Assembly: GCF_030814115.1 (NCBI RefSeq)
Contig: NZ_JAUSUP010000005.1
Span: 100,032-164,031, forward strand
From: Alkalibacillus filiformis
GTDB taxonomy: Bacteria > Bacillota > Bacilli > Bacillales > Alkalibacillaceae
Direction: 5' to 3'
Length of the DNA stretch: 64,000 bases
A program made the position numbers and the translations under genes. Positions within the stretch are counted from its first letter, which is position 1, and each line of letters begins with the position of its first letter. The notes beneath the pieces are model-generated. The model searched no databases. It saw only the letters and a program-made list of their open reading frames with translations, and was not told where the DNA came from. Shown piece after piece: positions 8,390 to 16,883 of this stretch.

Positions 8390-10222
8390 CTAAGCCTTTT
8401 GCTTCAACTGTGTCTGATATAGGTCAGCATATTTACCGCCATGTTTCACGAGTTCGTGATGCGATCCTTTCTCAATAATCTTACCATGCTCTAACATGAT
8501 GATTTGATCTGCATTTTGAATCGTATTAAGTCTATGAGCAATAACGAAACTCGTTCGTCCTTCCATTAGACGTTGTAAAGCTTCTTGGATTTTAATTTCA
8601 GTAACTGTATCAATGCTACTTGTCGCTTCATCGAGTATTAAAATTTTCGGATCAGATAAGATGACGCGTGCAATAGTCAATAATTGCTTTTGCCCTTGGC
8701 TAATCCCACTTCCGTCAGGGTCTAATACTGTGTCGTATTGGTTAGGGAATTTCGTAATAAAGGAATGTGCATTAGCCATTTTTGCAGCTTCAACAACTTC
8801 ATCGTCTGTGGCATCTAATTTGCCGTAACGAATGTTTTCACGAATGGTGCCTTCAAAGAGAAAGGCGTCTTGAAGCACGAATCCCATATGTTTTCTTAAG
8901 CTAGAACGTCTAATATCTTTAATATCAGTGTCATCTAATAAGATCTTACCGTCATCGTAGTTATAAAAGCGTGACATTAGATTAATAATCGTTGTTTTAC
9001 CAGCACCTGTATGACCAACAAAAGCAACGGTACTGCCTGCATCCGCCTTAAATGAAACATCATTTAAAACCACTTCGTCTTCATCATATGAGAAAACGAC
9101 ATTTTGAAACTCTACATCTCCTTCAGGTTCATCGATTTCAATGGCATCTAATTCATCTAACTCTTCGCTATCTTCATCGATAATATCAAATACACGCTCA
9201 GCACCAGCGACAGCTGTAAGTAGCTGATTGAATTGATTCGATAGCTCGTTTAATGGTCGGGTAAACTGACGAGCCAATTCGGTAAAGATGACAATAGTAC
9301 CGACTGTAACCATACCGTTAATCGCAAAAATACTTCCGACAAATGCAATAATCGCAAATCCGAATGAGTTTAACATGTTCATTAACTTCGGAATAAAGCC
9401 AGAGAAAACAGCAGCCCAATAACTAGAGCGCATGACATCATCATTGCGTTGTTCAAACTCACGTGACACTCTGTTTTCTTGAGAAAAGGTTTTGACAATA
9501 CGTTGCCCAGAGATCGTCTCTTCAACATAACCGTTCATTTCACCAATTCTGCGCTGTTGAATCTTGAATAACGGTCCTGTTCGTTTCGTGATCCATTTCA
9601 TCCCGAAGACCATCATAGGGACGATCGTTAATGTCACAACTGTTAATAATGGACTTAAGTAAAACATGACAGCAACTGTACCGACTAGTGTCAGAATACT
9701 TTGGAAAATTTGAATGACCGATTGGTTTAATGTGTTACTAATATTATCAACGTCGTTCGTTACACGGCTCATAATTTCACCGAACTGCCGTTTGTCAAAA
9801 AACTTAATCGGCAGTTCATGAAGTTTATTGAACAGTTGTGAACGTAAACGATAAACTGTATTTTGCGCGATCCCAATCATGAAAAAGTTTTGTAAAAAGA
9901 TCGCTAACGAGTAACCAAAGTAAATAAGTAATAACGTCACAATTAAAGTGCCAATTCCTTCAGTTTGCCTTTCCACAATGTAATCATCGACACCCATACC
10001 GATCATATACGGCCCTAATAGGGAGAAGGCTGAACTAAAGACGACCATGACGATGACAAAAAGAAGCAACCAATTCTCACTTAATAAGTACTTCCATATT
10101 CGCTTAACGGTGCCTTTCCAGTCGCGGACTTTAGGCTTCGAATGTTCATCGACTTGTTCAGCTTCGTTTAAGTCGATTTTTTCATATTGAAAAGGCTCTT
10201 TTAGTTTGTCTTTAAAGCTCAT
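8390..10222 (-). CDS. Heterodimeric ABC exporter, canonical-site subunit (YfiC-like)
   Basis: A 610-residue half-transporter with an N-terminal six-helix exporter domain and a C-terminal ATPase. Walker A is GHTGAGKTT, Walker B is ILILDEATSS with the catalytic Glu, and the switch His is present in VIAHRL. Its signature is the divergent ISQGQ instead of LSGGQ. That combination is the mark of one half of a heterodimeric exporter such as YfiB/YfiC or BmrC/BmrD of Bacillus. ATG 10222 follows AAAGGAAG by six bases and overlaps the partner gene by 11 bases. Length is nearest to YfiC. Likely a multidrug or lipid-linked exporter; the cargo is unknown. Confidence 0.88.
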   Translation of the reverse strand: MSFKDKLKEPFQYEKIDLNEAEQVDEHSKPKVRDWKGTVKRIWKYLLSENWLLLFVIVMVVFSSAFSLLGPYMIGMGVDDYIVERQTEGIGTLIVTLLLIYFGYSLAIFLQNFFMIGIAQNTVYRLRSQLFNKLHELPIKFFDKRQFGEIMSRVTNDVDNISNTLNQSVIQIFQSILTLVGTVAVMFYLSPLLTVVTLTIVPMMVFGMKWITKRTGPLFKIQQRRIGEMNGYVEETISGQRIVKTFSQENRVSREFEQRNDDVMRSSYWAAVFSGFIPKLMNMLNSFGFAIIAFVGSIFAINGMVTVGTIVIFTELARQFTRPLNELSNQFNQLLTAVAGAERVFDIIDEDSEELDELDAIEIDEPEGDVEFQNVVFSYDEDEVVLNDVSFKADAGSTVAFVGHTGAGKTTIINLMSRFYNYDDGKILLDDTDIKDIRRSSLRKHMGFVLQDAFLFEGTIRENIRYGKLDATDDEVVEAAKMANAHSFITKFPNQYDTVLDPDGSGISQGQKQLLTIARVILSDPKILILDEATSSIDTVTEIKIQEALQRLMEGRTSFVIAHRLNTIQNADQIIMLEHGKIIEKGSHHELVKHGGKYADLYQTQLKQKA

Positions 10223-11942
10223 GGATTTCTTCCTTTCCAAACTGCGACTCTACAATTTTACGATACATGTCAGAGCGTTTCATTAACTCACGATGTGTTC
10301 CTTCAGCTAGCAATTCACCATCGTCTAACAACATGATGCGATCAGCGTTCATAGCTGTTGTGATTTTTTGCGTTACGATTAAAGTCGTACATTCATATTG
10401 TTCAATAGCATCTAACAATTTAGCTTCAGTTTTTAAATCTAACGCACTCGTACTACCATCAAGCATTAAAACTTTCGGCTTTCTAACAAGTGCGCGTGCA
10501 ATGGAAACACGTTGTTTTTGACCACCAGATAAGTTAACGCCTTTTTGACCGATTTTTGTTTTATATCCATTTGGCAAATCAGCGATCGCATGATGGATTT
10601 GAGCATCTTTAGCTGCTTGAATAACTTCTTCTTCAGTGGCATCGTTTTTACCCCAAGCAATATTGTCATAAACTGACCCTGTAAATAGAAGAGGAGCTTG
10701 TGGGACATAGCCGATTGCTTTTCTTAAATGATCTAGCTTTAATGTGCGCACATCATTTCCATCAATGTAAATCGCACCTTCTGTTACATCATATAATCTA
10801 GGAATCAACTGAAATAACGATGACTTACCAGAACCTGTCGCGCCAATAATAGCTACTTGTTCTTGTGCGCGAGCGGTAAAACTAATGTCTGAAAGTACGT
10901 TTTCTTTTAAATTAGGGTAACTAAACTTAACGTGATCGAATTCAATTTTGCCATCGGTAACTCGCTTCGACGGGTTAGCATCATCAGCTTCTACTAAATC
11001 GATGTGGGCTGTAAAGACGTTCTTTAGCCTTTCTCCAGAAGCTTTAGCTCTCGCGAAAGCCATCGTTAAAAAGCCAAACATCGAAATAGCCATTGATACA
11101 CGAAGTGCATAGTTAATAATGGCAACAATCTCACCTTCAGTCGCATTGTTGTTATTGATCTCACCATAACCAAACCAAAGAATGAATAGTAAGCTTAAGT
11201 TCATAACGAGCAACAAAACTGGCATTGACGTTTCAATTAAGCGAAGGGACTTCTTCATTTCAGTCATTAAGCCAGTGTTCGCACCAACGAAGCGGTTTTG
11301 TTCATGATCACGTCGAAGAAAAGCCTTAATGAGTCGAATGCCTGCTAAATTCTCTTGCATAACGCTGTTAACGTTGTCGAGTCTAGCTTGCACTCGTTCA
11401 AATAGCTGACTTCCTTTTTTCAACACCCATGTTAAGAAAATAAGTAAAATAGGAACAGAGATCAAAAAGATTAAGGCAATTCGCCAGTTAACGACAAACG
11501 CCATCGTGACACCACCAAGTACTAGAAGGGGTGCACGTAACATGATTCTTAATGCCATAAACACACCGTTTTGTATTTGTCTAACATCATTTGTAAAACG
11601 AGTGATTAATGATGATGTTGGGTATTCGTTTAAGTTTTTAAATGAGAAGGATTGAACTTTGTCAAAAAGCTTTCCACGAACGTCATATCCAAACTTAAAC
11701 GTGACGTGTGCTGCAAAAAATGAATTTCCAATTCCAGCCGCAAACGACAAAAGGGCAAGGCCGATCATAATAGAGCCCCAAAAGACAACATTGTTTAAGT
11801 CTTGGACTAAAATGCCTTCATCAATCATTCTCATTAAAATGAATGGAAGCATTAACTCGACACCTAGTTCAATTAACATTAATGTCCAAGCAATAATCAT
11901 ATGAAAACGGTAAGGTAATAAGTTCTTTAAAACATGAATCAT
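10212..11942 (-). CDS. Heterodimeric ABC exporter, degenerate-site subunit (YfiB-like)
   Basis: A 576-residue half-transporter, first gene of the exporter pair. It has the membrane domain followed by an ATPase with Walker A GATGSGKSS and a normal LSGGQKQR signature. The Walker B motif reads LMLDGSTSALD, so Gly replaces the catalytic Glu, and the switch position is Gln (LIVTQK) in place of His. This subunit's Walker motifs, with the partner's ISQGQ signature, form the non-hydrolysing site; the other site is complete. That split is known in heterodimeric exporters, so these changes are expected and not decay. A weak GGGGG ribosome site lies about 10 bases before ATG 11942. Confidence 0.88.
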   Translation of the reverse strand: MIHVLKNLLPYRFHMIIAWTLMLIELGVELMLPFILMRMIDEGILVQDLNNVVFWGSIMIGLALLSFAAGIGNSFFAAHVTFKFGYDVRGKLFDKVQSFSFKNLNEYPTSSLITRFTNDVRQIQNGVFMALRIMLRAPLLVLGGVTMAFVVNWRIALIFLISVPILLIFLTWVLKKGSQLFERVQARLDNVNSVMQENLAGIRLIKAFLRRDHEQNRFVGANTGLMTEMKKSLRLIETSMPVLLLVMNLSLLFILWFGYGEINNNNATEGEIVAIINYALRVSMAISMFGFLTMAFARAKASGERLKNVFTAHIDLVEADDANPSKRVTDGKIEFDHVKFSYPNLKENVLSDISFTARAQEQVAIIGATGSGKSSLFQLIPRLYDVTEGAIYIDGNDVRTLKLDHLRKAIGYVPQAPLLFTGSVYDNIAWGKNDATEEEVIQAAKDAQIHHAIADLPNGYKTKIGQKGVNLSGGQKQRVSIARALVRKPKVLMLDGSTSALDLKTEAKLLDAIEQYECTTLIVTQKITTAMNADRIMLLDDGELLAEGTHRELMKRSDMYRKIVESQFGKEEIHEL

Positions 11943-12150
11943 CGTTGGTAGCCCCCAGCAGTTACGGTATATATTAGTGTTTCTTTTAATGCGTATTTCA
12001 TATCAGACGCTTTATATTTTATCGCGAAATTTTAAATAACCATAGAAGAAAACCGAATTTTCTTATTTTTTATGATGTAGTCGTTCAACTATTATTAAGG
12101 GATGCGAAATATATTTAATATATTACCATATGTAAGAGTTCAAAGAATAG

Positions 12151-12181
12151 AAAAAAAGCTGCCACTTTTAAAGTGACAGCT
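12151..12181 (-). terminator. Rho-independent terminator of the sigma/anti-sigma operon
   Basis: AGCTGCCACTTT and AAAGTGACAGCT pair over 12 positions with one G-T pair. On the reverse strand it is followed by seven T residues. Confidence 0.82.
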
Positions 12182-12189
12182 ATTACAGT

Positions 12190-13311
12190 TTATTCATCAA
12201 TGGGGTCGTGAAGTACATCTTGAACAATCCAGTTTTCATCTTGGTATTCGATTATATAAGTTAGCTCAATATGGTCAGTGAATTCATAATCAACTTCTTG
12301 GATCACATGGTATTCAGTTTCTGAAACTTCATTGACTTCATAATCTCGATCAAGTTCAATGAACACTTCCATACCAGTCGGGATGATATAAAGCCCATCA
12401 TCCTCTTCTTGAACGTACGTTTCAAGATAGTAATCGATGATCTCGTCACTCATAATGCTAGAGAAGTCATTACGAATATCTTCAACTGTATTGAAATTGA
12501 CTAATCGTTGTTCATCATCTGTTTCAACTAATCGATCATAGGCATTTTCAAATTCAGTTATAATGTCTTCGATGTTAGGTTCTGAGATTTGTTCATCTTC
12601 TTCCTCAACCATTGTGGAGCTACCAACTCCTCCACCAGAATCATCTACAGTAACTCTAACTAACTGACGGTCGTGAACATCTCTTAAATTGATATTCCAC
12701 ATCCCTTCGCCACTATCAAAGTGAACCCTAGAAACAATTGGTACATTTAGGGTGTCTGAATTAGAATTTATGGCCCTTGCGATAGCTTCATATTCTGTCA
12801 TGTCAGCACCTTCATAGGATTCCTCTTCGACAATGAGCAGTTCATCAGGTACAGCTTGCGCTGGGTAAGAGTCATTTTGTTCTGTGTGCCATGCTTTTAT
12901 TTTTTGACCTAACTCGACATCTTCATCAACACTTGAATACCAAACTGCAGGGTTTTGATCATTCTCGTTTTTCTCTGAATCAGTCACAAGGATTCGATCG
13001 TTGTCAATTTCTACGACATACCCTTCAATACTAGGTTCTTCATCAGTTATTGGTTCTTGTTCATCTTGTTCTTCCCCTGGACTCCCTGTCGTAGGCTGGA
13101 ATAAAGGTCCGCCATCATTACTGGCGAAAATAATAAACGCAATGAGTAGTGTTGTTGCAAGTGGAATAGCTATTTTAAGTGGAAACAACGGGCCACCCGA
13201 TTTATTGGAAGCTTCGTGTTTAACTTTACTCATAATCGCATAACGCTCCTTTTCGGTAAAATTTGTTTCGTTTTTATAAGTTTCATGTAATTGATTTAGT
13301 TTTTCATCCAT
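12190..13311 (-). CDS. Probable anti-sigma factor (membrane protein)
   Basis: A 373-residue protein directly after, and overlapping by 8 bases, the ECF sigma gene. An N-terminal cytoplasmic part of about 45 residues (MDEKLNQLHETYKNE...) precedes one hydrophobic helix (PLKIAIPLATTLLIAFIIFA). The long outside part begins with an acidic Pro/Glu linker and ends in a domain rich in Tyr and Glu. This layout, and the position, fit a one-pass anti-sigma factor that holds the sigma until an envelope signal arrives. No zinc-binding HxxxCxxC motif is seen, so it is not a ZAS-type anti-sigma. AGGAGGTGGC precedes ATG 13311. Confidence 0.75.
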   Translation of the reverse strand: MDEKLNQLHETYKNETNFTEKERYAIMSKVKHEASNKSGGPLFPLKIAIPLATTLLIAFIIFASNDGGPLFQPTTGSPGEEQDEQEPITDEEPSIEGYVVEIDNDRILVTDSEKNENDQNPAVWYSSVDEDVELGQKIKAWHTEQNDSYPAQAVPDELLIVEEESYEGADMTEYEAIARAINSNSDTLNVPIVSRVHFDSGEGMWNINLRDVHDRQLVRVTVDDSGGGVGSSTMVEEEDEQISEPNIEDIITEFENAYDRLVETDDEQRLVNFNTVEDIRNDFSSIMSDEIIDYYLETYVQEEDDGLYIIPTGMEVFIELDRDYEVNEVSETEYHVIQEVDYEFTDHIELTYIIEYQDENWIVQDVLHDPIDE

Positions 13312-13879
13312 GGTCGCCACCTCCTGACTCAATAATGGTTTTCAGACGATCCCTTCCGCGTTTCAGCCTAGCTTTCATAGTATTTTCATTCGTATTTAAA
13401 ATGTCAGCCATCTCTTTTACCGTGAGTTGTTCAAAATAATATAAAATAATCACTTCTTTATATTTAGTGGGAAGCTGATAAATTTGTTGAATTAATTGTT
13501 TGTTCTCATCGGTTTGAATAGACAGATCCTCTGGTGTAGTTGTTTCGGCTGATTCTTTATTAAATGATTGAAGCAGTTTATCTTTCAACCGTTGTTGACG
13601 GTGTTTAAACGACCTTAAATGGTCCTTACTTTTATTAATGGCAATCCGTATAAGCCAACTTTTAAGCTGTGAATCTTGATTAAATTGATCAATCTTTTGA
13701 TAAACCGTAATAAAAACTTCTTGCGTAACATCTTCAGCATCGACTTCGTTTTGAACATAGGAGTAGACAATTCGTTTAACGTCACTGCCATAATGTGACA
13801 TACAGTAATCAAGAAGTTCTACTCGATCTTGTTCTGTAATGGTTTCTTTTTGCAATGCTTGGAGTTCTGAGACCGACAT
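13304..13879 (-). CDS. ECF-type RNA polymerase sigma factor
   Basis: An extracytoplasmic-function sigma factor of 191 residues. Region 2 is visible as DAEDVTQEVFITVYQKIDQF with the SWLIRIAINKSKDHLR segment that recognises the -10 element. Region 4 follows as LPTKYKEVIILYYFEQLTVKEMADIL and ends in the helix NTMKARLKRGRDRL. ATG 13879 is six bases after AAAGGAGG; TTG at 13885 is an unlikely alternative start. The next gene is the presumed anti-sigma. A good ECF promoter lies just upstream, so the operon is likely self-activated. Confidence 0.92.
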   Translation of the reverse strand: MSVSELQALQKETITEQDRVELLDYCMSHYGSDVKRIVYSYVQNEVDAEDVTQEVFITVYQKIDQFNQDSQLKSWLIRIAINKSKDHLRSFKHRQQRLKDKLLQSFNKESAETTTPEDLSIQTDENKQLIQQIYQLPTKYKEVIILYYFEQLTVKEMADILNTNENTMKARLKRGRDRLKTIIESGGGDHG

Positions 13880-13904
13880 AACCAACCTCCTTTCTTTTAA
13901 CTAT

Positions 13905-13933
13905 TAGACGTAATGGTTTTTAACAAGGTTGCA
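13905..13933 (-). promoter_or_regulatory. ECF-type promoter of the sigma/anti-sigma operon
   Basis: Read on the reverse strand, TGCAAC is followed after 17 bases by CGTCTA (TAGACG at 13905-13910 on the forward strand). Bacillus ECF promoters have TGAAAC-like and CGTMTA elements 16-17 bases apart. A start site about 7 bases downstream would leave a leader of about 19 bases, enough for the ribosome site. This suggests autoregulation. Confidence 0.65.
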
Positions 13934-14045
13934 AGTTTCTAAGGAAAAATCTCCCCTAACGAATTTCTTTCAAAAAGTGTATAATAGACTTGGAAAATAT
14001 AAAAGTTGATACACAATGTATAAAACAACGGGGGAACAAGATAGA

Positions 14046-15188
14046 ATGGATGACATAGTCCGATATTTGCAAGACAAAGAAGGCGAGATGGTGTCGTTAT
14101 TGCGAGACTTAGTTTTAATTGAATCACCATCAAGTGAACCACATTTAACTGAGAAAATGGGTAATTATTTAAGCGAAAAATTCATCGAAATGACAGGTGG
14201 TACGTTTACGAAACTTCCTAGTGATGATTACTCATCACACATACGAGCTGAGTGGGGTGAAGGTGAGCGTCAGCTATTAATCGTCACACACTTTGATACT
14301 GTATGGCCAGAGGGAACGTTAGAAGACATGCCATTTGAAATTAAAGATGGTAAAGCTTATGGCCCAGGTACGTTTGATATGAAAGGCGGTATTGTCCAAG
14401 CTCTTTATGCTATTCAAAGTTTAAAAGATTTGAATAAACATTTAAATAAAAAAATCGTGCTAATGATGACGAGTGATGAAGAGTTAGGAAGTCCAACTTC
14501 AAAAGATTATATTATGGCAGAAGCTGAAAAGAGCGATGCTGTATTTGTCCTTGAGCCGTCTCAAGGTAGTCAAGGGGCGCTTAAGACAGCGCGTAAAGGT
14601 GTTGGAACTTATGACATTACGATTCACGGTGTGTCTTCACATGCTGGTATTGAACCAGAGAAAGGCGCAAGTGCTATAGAAGAGCTAGCTGAACAAATTA
14701 CGTATCTATCAAATTTAACAGACCTTGATAAAGGGACATCAGTAAATGTTGGTATTATTGATGGAGGTTCGTCTAAAAACGTAATCGCCGAAGAGGCACA
14801 CGCAGTTGTTGACGTGCGTGTTCAAACGCAAGAGGAGATGGACCGTGTTGCCCTATTAATAGAACAAATTAAATCTCATGATGAAGATATCGAAATTGAT
14901 ATAGAGGGCGAAATTTATCGCCCGCCGTTAGAGCGAACGGATGAAATTGAAGCTTTATTTGACCGTGCAAGTGATTTAGCACGTGACTATTTAGGGTTTG
15001 AGCTTGAGGAAGAATCAACAGGCGGAGGAAGTGATGCGAACTTCACAGCATCCCTTTCACCTACTTTGGATGGTTTAGGTGCTGTTGGTGATGGAGCTCA
15101 TGCGCAACATGAGCATTTAGTAGTTAAAGAAATGCCGAAGCGTAGTGCTTTGTTGGCGATGTTGTTGTGTGATTATGGTTCAAACTAA
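14046..15188 (+). CDS. M20 family metallopeptidase (carboxypeptidase G2-like)
   Basis: A 380-residue zinc-dependent aminoacyl hydrolase, probably a carboxypeptidase or deacylase in the cytoplasm. Metal ligands and catalytic residues are visible in order: His and Asp in THFDTVWPEG, Asp in GTFDMKGG, the general-base Glu pair in TSDEELG, Glu in FVLEPSQ, and the late His in DGAHAQHEH. THFDTVWPEGTL is typical of the CPG2-like branch. GGGGGAA lies about nine bases before ATG 14046; the earlier ATG at 14016 has no ribosome site. The last codons and stop lie in the left arm of a large inverted repeat. The substrate is unknown. Confidence 0.88.
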   Translation: MDDIVRYLQDKEGEMVSLLRDLVLIESPSSEPHLTEKMGNYLSEKFIEMTGGTFTKLPSDDYSSHIRAEWGEGERQLLIVTHFDTVWPEGTLEDMPFEIKDGKAYGPGTFDMKGGIVQALYAIQSLKDLNKHLNKKIVLMMTSDEELGSPTSKDYIMAEAEKSDAVFVLEPSQGSQGALKTARKGVGTYDITIHGVSSHAGIEPEKGASAIEELAEQITYLSNLTDLDKGTSVNVGIIDGGSSKNVIAEEAHAVVDVRVQTQEEMDRVALLIEQIKSHDEDIEIDIEGEIYRPPLERTDEIEALFDRASDLARDYLGFELEEESTGGGSDANFTASLSPTLDGLGAVGDGAHAQHEHLVVKEMPKRSALLAMLLCDYGSN

Positions 15189-15307
15189 ATGACAAGCGCT
15201 CGCATTCGTCGTTGCATCGGTTTCTGAGGTGCTCATGACCTATGATGGTCACTCCGCTCCTTAGCTGCCTTCGTGCCTTGACTGCCAAGCGCTTTCATTT
15301 AGTTTGA
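15180..15307. repeat. Large inverted repeat spanning the M20 gene stop codon
   Basis: The left arm TCAAACTAAATGACAAGCGCT (in two blocks, 15180-15192 and 15193-15200) matches the reverse complement of 15288-15307 over about 20 bases with one small gap. The TAA of the M20 gene lies in the arm. The loop holds GAGGTGCTCATGACCTATGATGGTCAC-like inner structure. I recall similar elements between genes in other Bacillaceae. Part of the left arm (AGCGCTCGCATTCGTCGTT, 15195-15213) recurs as a direct copy with one change at 15317-15335. Confidence 0.75.
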
Positions 15308-15316
15308 AGATTGAAA

Positions 15317-15335
15317 AGCACTCGCATTCGTCGTT
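15317..15335. repeat. Partial direct copy of the upstream repeat arm
   Basis: AGCACTCGCATTCGTCGTT differs by one base from 15195-15213. It is probably the remnant of a second, otherwise lost copy of the 15180-15307 element. Confidence 0.7.
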
Positions 15336-15450
15336 ACTATGTGGGTTATTTAAGAGCTTTGATTGTAAGGGGTTGAGCCAAAAGGGTTGGAGTGTGGTGA
15401 GAAAACGAACAGTTGACATTTTAGCTTAGTTGAGCAGACACATAGCGGAA

Positions 15451-15553
15451 TCAAAATGCGTAGACTCCTACGGGAGCAAAGGCCGGGGTGAGACCCCACA
15501 GTGCGTAGCACGAGGAGGCTTACCAGCCGCCCGTGGAAAGCGAAGCATTTTGA
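15451..15553. repeat. Dispersed Bacillaceae-type intergenic repeat with 9-bp ends
   Basis: The 103-base element is bounded by TCAAAATGC (15451-15459) and its inverse GCATTTTGA (15545-15553). Inside are TAGACTCCTACGGG near the left and CCCGTGGAAAGCGAAG near the right, with a middle hairpin GGGGTGAGACCCC. From memory, TAGACTCCTGCGGG...GAAAGCGAAG repeats are very common in Bacillus and relatives. No protein is encoded here. An open frame across it is a by-product. Confidence 0.75.
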
Positions 15554-15572
15554 TGGAGCGGAGCTTAAAGAT

Positions 15573-15611
15573 AAACCCGAACGAAGTCTAAATGTGATTT
15601 CGTTCGGGTTT
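15573..15611. repeat. Dispersed stem-loop element, copy 1 of 3
   Basis: AAACCCGAACGAA (15573-15585) pairs perfectly with TTCGTTCGGGTTT (15599-15611), followed by TGTGTATT. The same element is at 36857-36895 and 54991-55028. It can act as an intrinsic terminator for forward genes. Here it sits about 390 bases after the M20 gene. Confidence 0.85.
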
Positions 15612-15715
15612 TGTGTATTACAATTAGTTCTGCTCAACCTTTTTTGTATGAAAAGACATCTCACAGGTGGCAATGCTATAATGAAAATTAGCTTGTTACA
15701 AGGAGAGTCAACCAA

Positions 15716-16000
15716 ATGTTATACAAACATCCCTATGTCATACTTAGGCGAGAGATTGACCATATTAACTTTCAAAAAAAGTATATCGAAGAAGAACACT
15801 TCATTGAGTTGTATGAAGACAAAATCATAACAGCTGAGAATAAATTCGACCTTAAAATTGTCTTCGATATGTCATATAAAATGCTGTCAGACAAATACGG
15901 CTTTTTATACTTTCACACAACGAAAGGCGTCTTTACGTACCAGATAAAAAAAGACCCTGAAGAACTGATTGCTCAATTTAGAAAAGTCGAAATTAAGTAA
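15716..16000 (+). CDS. Conserved hypothetical protein (94 aa)
   Basis: A 94-residue soluble protein I do not recognise. It is rich in aromatic and charged residues, with a repeated beta-strand feel (YGFLYFHTTKGVFTYQIKKDP), which suggests a small PH-like or split-barrel fold. There is no signal peptide or membrane helix. CAAGGAGAG precedes ATG 15716. A TATAAT box at about 15675 lies just after the repeat block and could be its promoter. It is only 12 bases ahead of the exonuclease gene, so the two are co-transcribed. A DNA-related role is a guess from context only. Confidence 0.7.
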   Translation: MLYKHPYVILRREIDHINFQKKYIEEEHFIELYEDKIITAENKFDLKIVFDMSYKMLSDKYGFLYFHTTKGVFTYQIKKDPEELIAQFRKVEIK

Positions 16001-16012
16001 TGGAGGAGACCG

Positions 16013-16873
16013 ATGAAGAAACACGTCTTATTAGTTGATGGTATGGCACTATTATTCCGTGCTTTTTACGCAACAGCGATGAACAATAATTTTATGATTA
16101 ACAGTAAAGGAACTCCAACCAATGCGATCCATGGTTTTATTCGCCATCTGTTAACAGCAACGAATACATTTCAACCATCACACGTTATTTGTTGTTGGGA
16201 TATGGGGAGTCATACATTTAGAAATGATCTTTATTCACAATACAAAGCTAATCGTGGTGCGCCACCTGAAGAGTTAATTCCACAATTTGATCTGGTTAAA
16301 GAAGTAACAGAAGCGATGGATATTCCGAATGTTGGGGTAAAGGGTTTTGAAGCTGACGACTGTATTGGTACATTGGCTCTAACCTATCAAGGTGAAGCGG
16401 ATGTGACGATTTTAACTGGTGACCAAGACATTTTACAGCTATTAGATGACGGAGTTCGAGTAGCCTTATTGAAAAAAGGATACGGCAATTACGATGTGTA
16501 TGAAGCAGATCGTTTCTTAGAAGAAAAAGGGATTACACCGAAACAAATGATTGATCTTAAAGCGATGATGGGTGATTCGAGTGACAATTATCCAGGTGTT
16601 CGAGGTGTGGGTGAAAAGACGGCTTTAAAATTACTCATTAACCATGGATCTCTAGATGAGATCTTAGATAATTTAGACACATTGACGAAAGCACAAAAGA
16701 CGAAGTTTGAAAACGATCTTGAAATGATTCATCTTTCACGTAAGTTGGCTGAAATCCATTGCCAAGCTGGTGTAACGTGTGACCTAAGTGATGCTGAGTT
16801 TAACATGAACCGCGAACGCGTTATTGAAAAGTTTAACGAATTAGAATTTAAACGATTAGGAGAATACGTCTAG
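16013..16873 (+). CDS. ypcP: 5'-3' exonuclease (YpcP-like, FEN family)
   Basis: A stand-alone flap/5'-3' exonuclease of 286 residues, equivalent to the N-terminal domain of DNA polymerase I. It removes RNA primers and flaps in replication and repair. Opening LLVDGMALLFRAFYA carries the first metal Asp; CWDMGSHTFRNDLY, GFEADDCIGTLA, LTGDQDILQLL and MMGDSSDNYPGV carry the rest, and GVGEKTALKLL is the helix-hairpin DNA-binding motif. Overall pattern and length match Bacillus YpcP. It is followed 10 bases later by a dimer glycosylase gene, making a small DNA-repair operon. TGGAGGAG precedes ATG 16013. Confidence 0.93.
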   Translation: MKKHVLLVDGMALLFRAFYATAMNNNFMINSKGTPTNAIHGFIRHLLTATNTFQPSHVICCWDMGSHTFRNDLYSQYKANRGAPPEELIPQFDLVKEVTEAMDIPNVGVKGFEADDCIGTLALTYQGEADVTILTGDQDILQLLDDGVRVALLKKGYGNYDVYEADRFLEEKGITPKQMIDLKAMMGDSSDNYPGVRGVGEKTALKLLINHGSLDEILDNLDTLTKAQKTKFENDLEMIHLSRKLAEIHCQAGVTCDLSDAEFNMNRERVIEKFNELEFKRLGEYV

Positions 16874-16883
16874 GAGAGATCGC

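Noticed and set aside
10212..11942. Walker B Gly in the YfiB-like subunit as a sign of gene decay.
   Set aside because: The frame is intact, and the partner has the matching divergent signature, as in known heterodimeric exporters.
15350..15830. Open frames of 109 and 121 codons over the repeat block.
   Set aside because: They cross known-type repeats, the hairpin and the real gene start at 15716, and have no family match.
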